A stretch of DNA of 31,753 bases from Deltaproteobacteria bacterium (GTDB lineage Bacteria; CG2-30-53-67). Where the stretch lies: contig JAADIO010000052.1 in assembly GCA_013151235.1 (NCBI GenBank), positions 1-31,753 on the forward strand. Reading direction: 5' to 3'. The notes under the pieces were generated by a model that made no database searches, had not been told where the DNA came from, and worked only from the letters and a program-made list of their open reading frames with translations. Positions 31,457 through 31,753 of the stretch are shown piece by piece (the stretch's first letter is position 1; each line of letters starts with the position of its first letter). The position numbers and the translations under genes are program-made.

Positions 31457-31477
31457 ACATTGCAGTTATGATATATT
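31450..31477 (+). promoter_or_regulatory. Divergent promoter candidate for the pilin-like gene
   Basis: TTGTCA (31450-31455) and TATATT (31472-31477) are 16 bp apart on the plus strand. The -35 occupies the same base pairs as the groES -35, so the two promoters overlap back to back. Confidence 0.55.
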
Positions 31478-31485
31478 AAAAATGT

Positions 31486-31753
31486 ATGAAAAGAAATATT
31501 TTACGATATTTTTCCCTCCCGAAATCAAACCACGGACTTGAAATTGAAATAAAAAAAGGCGCAGGCTTCACGCTCATAGAATTGCTCGTCGTCATCTCCA
31601 TCATCAGCCTCCTCGCGAGCATCATCCTCTCCTCACTCAACAACGCCCGCGTCAAAGCGCGCGACGCATACAGAACCCGAACCGTGGAAGAATACAAAAA
31701 AGCGATCTATATGGCATACGACGAAAACGGGAAATACCCGGACCCGGGCTCAG
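31486..31753 (+). CDS. Type IV pilin-like protein (N-methylation motif), cut by the right edge
   Basis: From the ATG at 31486, 89 residues are visible. A positively charged leader of about 27 residues precedes GFTLIELLVVISIISLLASI, the prepilin peptidase site and hydrophobic N-terminal helix; the Glu at +5 is present. Then NARVKARDAYRTRTVEEYKKA and YDENGKYPDPGS follow, a style very common in pseudopilins of candidate-phyla bacteria. The leader is long. The product would be processed by PilD and assembled in a type IV pilus or competence pilus. The 3' end is outside the window. Confidence 0.88.
   Translation, partial: MKRNILRYFSLPKSNHGLEIEIKKGAGFTLIELLVVISIISLLASIILSSLNNARVKARDAYRTRTVEEYKKAIYMAYDENGKYPDPGS

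Overview
The window looks like metagenome-derived bacterial DNA. Positions 1 to about 30,075 have the protein repertoire of an anaerobic, metal-handling member of the former Deltaproteobacteria (Desulfobacterota-like): Tex, FeoAB, an energy-converting hydrogenase-related (Ehr) membrane complex, several metal regulators and pumps, B12-dependent ribonucleotide reductase, rubrerythrin-like protein and a selenocysteine tRNA. The taxonomic assignment is inference from gene content; no ribosomal marker is present. The last ~1.7 kb (about 30,075-31,753) is visibly more A+T rich and carries a truncated groEL, groES and a type IV pilin-like gene that look like candidate-phyla (Patescibacteria) genes. 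GroEL stops matching its family exactly where the composition changes, so this end may be a chimeric join.

Layout. 1-1850 (minus): N-terminal part of a secreted tandem-repeat surface protein, broken by a 5-base deletion. 1970-4670: tex, bracketed by inverted copies of a REP-like motif and the C-terminal stump of a REP-associated transposase. 4687-7618 (minus): feoA, a small Cys-rich zinc-ribbon gene and feoB, headed by an ArsR-family repressor gene with operator-like dyads. 7965-11777 (plus): Cu-type P1B ATPase with duplicated metal-binding modules, a YHS-thioredoxin-reductase-like fusion and the stump of a sensor kinase, cut off at the end of the next block. 11783-20491 (minus): seven-gene Ehr operon with an anion/Na+ transporter gene embedded in it. 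Its 5' leader (20,491-20,691) holds a clear fluoride (crcB) riboswitch followed by an intrinsic terminator. 20926-23201 (plus): ArsR repressor and P1B ATPase with an APC core motif. 23381-29496 (plus): DsrE-like exported protein, a MITE-like element, sterol-desaturase-family protein, MerR regulator with thioredoxin-fold partner, YkgJ-like protein, YbgC thioesterase, class II ribonucleotide reductase, ferritin-like protein and Nudix hydrolase. 29474-29821: a 250-bp palindromic element directly abutting selC.

How it fits together. Most of the window is a string of inorganic-ion stress modules, each with its own local switch: ArsR dyads for feoB, an ArsR palindrome for the second P1B pump, a 20-bp-spacer MerR promoter, and a fluoride-sensing RNA for the Ehr complex. 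The most unusual is the Ehr operon. Its large subunit has lost all four NiFe-ligand cysteines, it contains an ion-transporter superfamily gene between the large- and small-subunit genes, and the leader appears to make the whole operon fluoride-inducible. That combination suggests an ion-pumping complex used during fluoride or acid/ion stress rather than a hydrogenase; this last step is inference.
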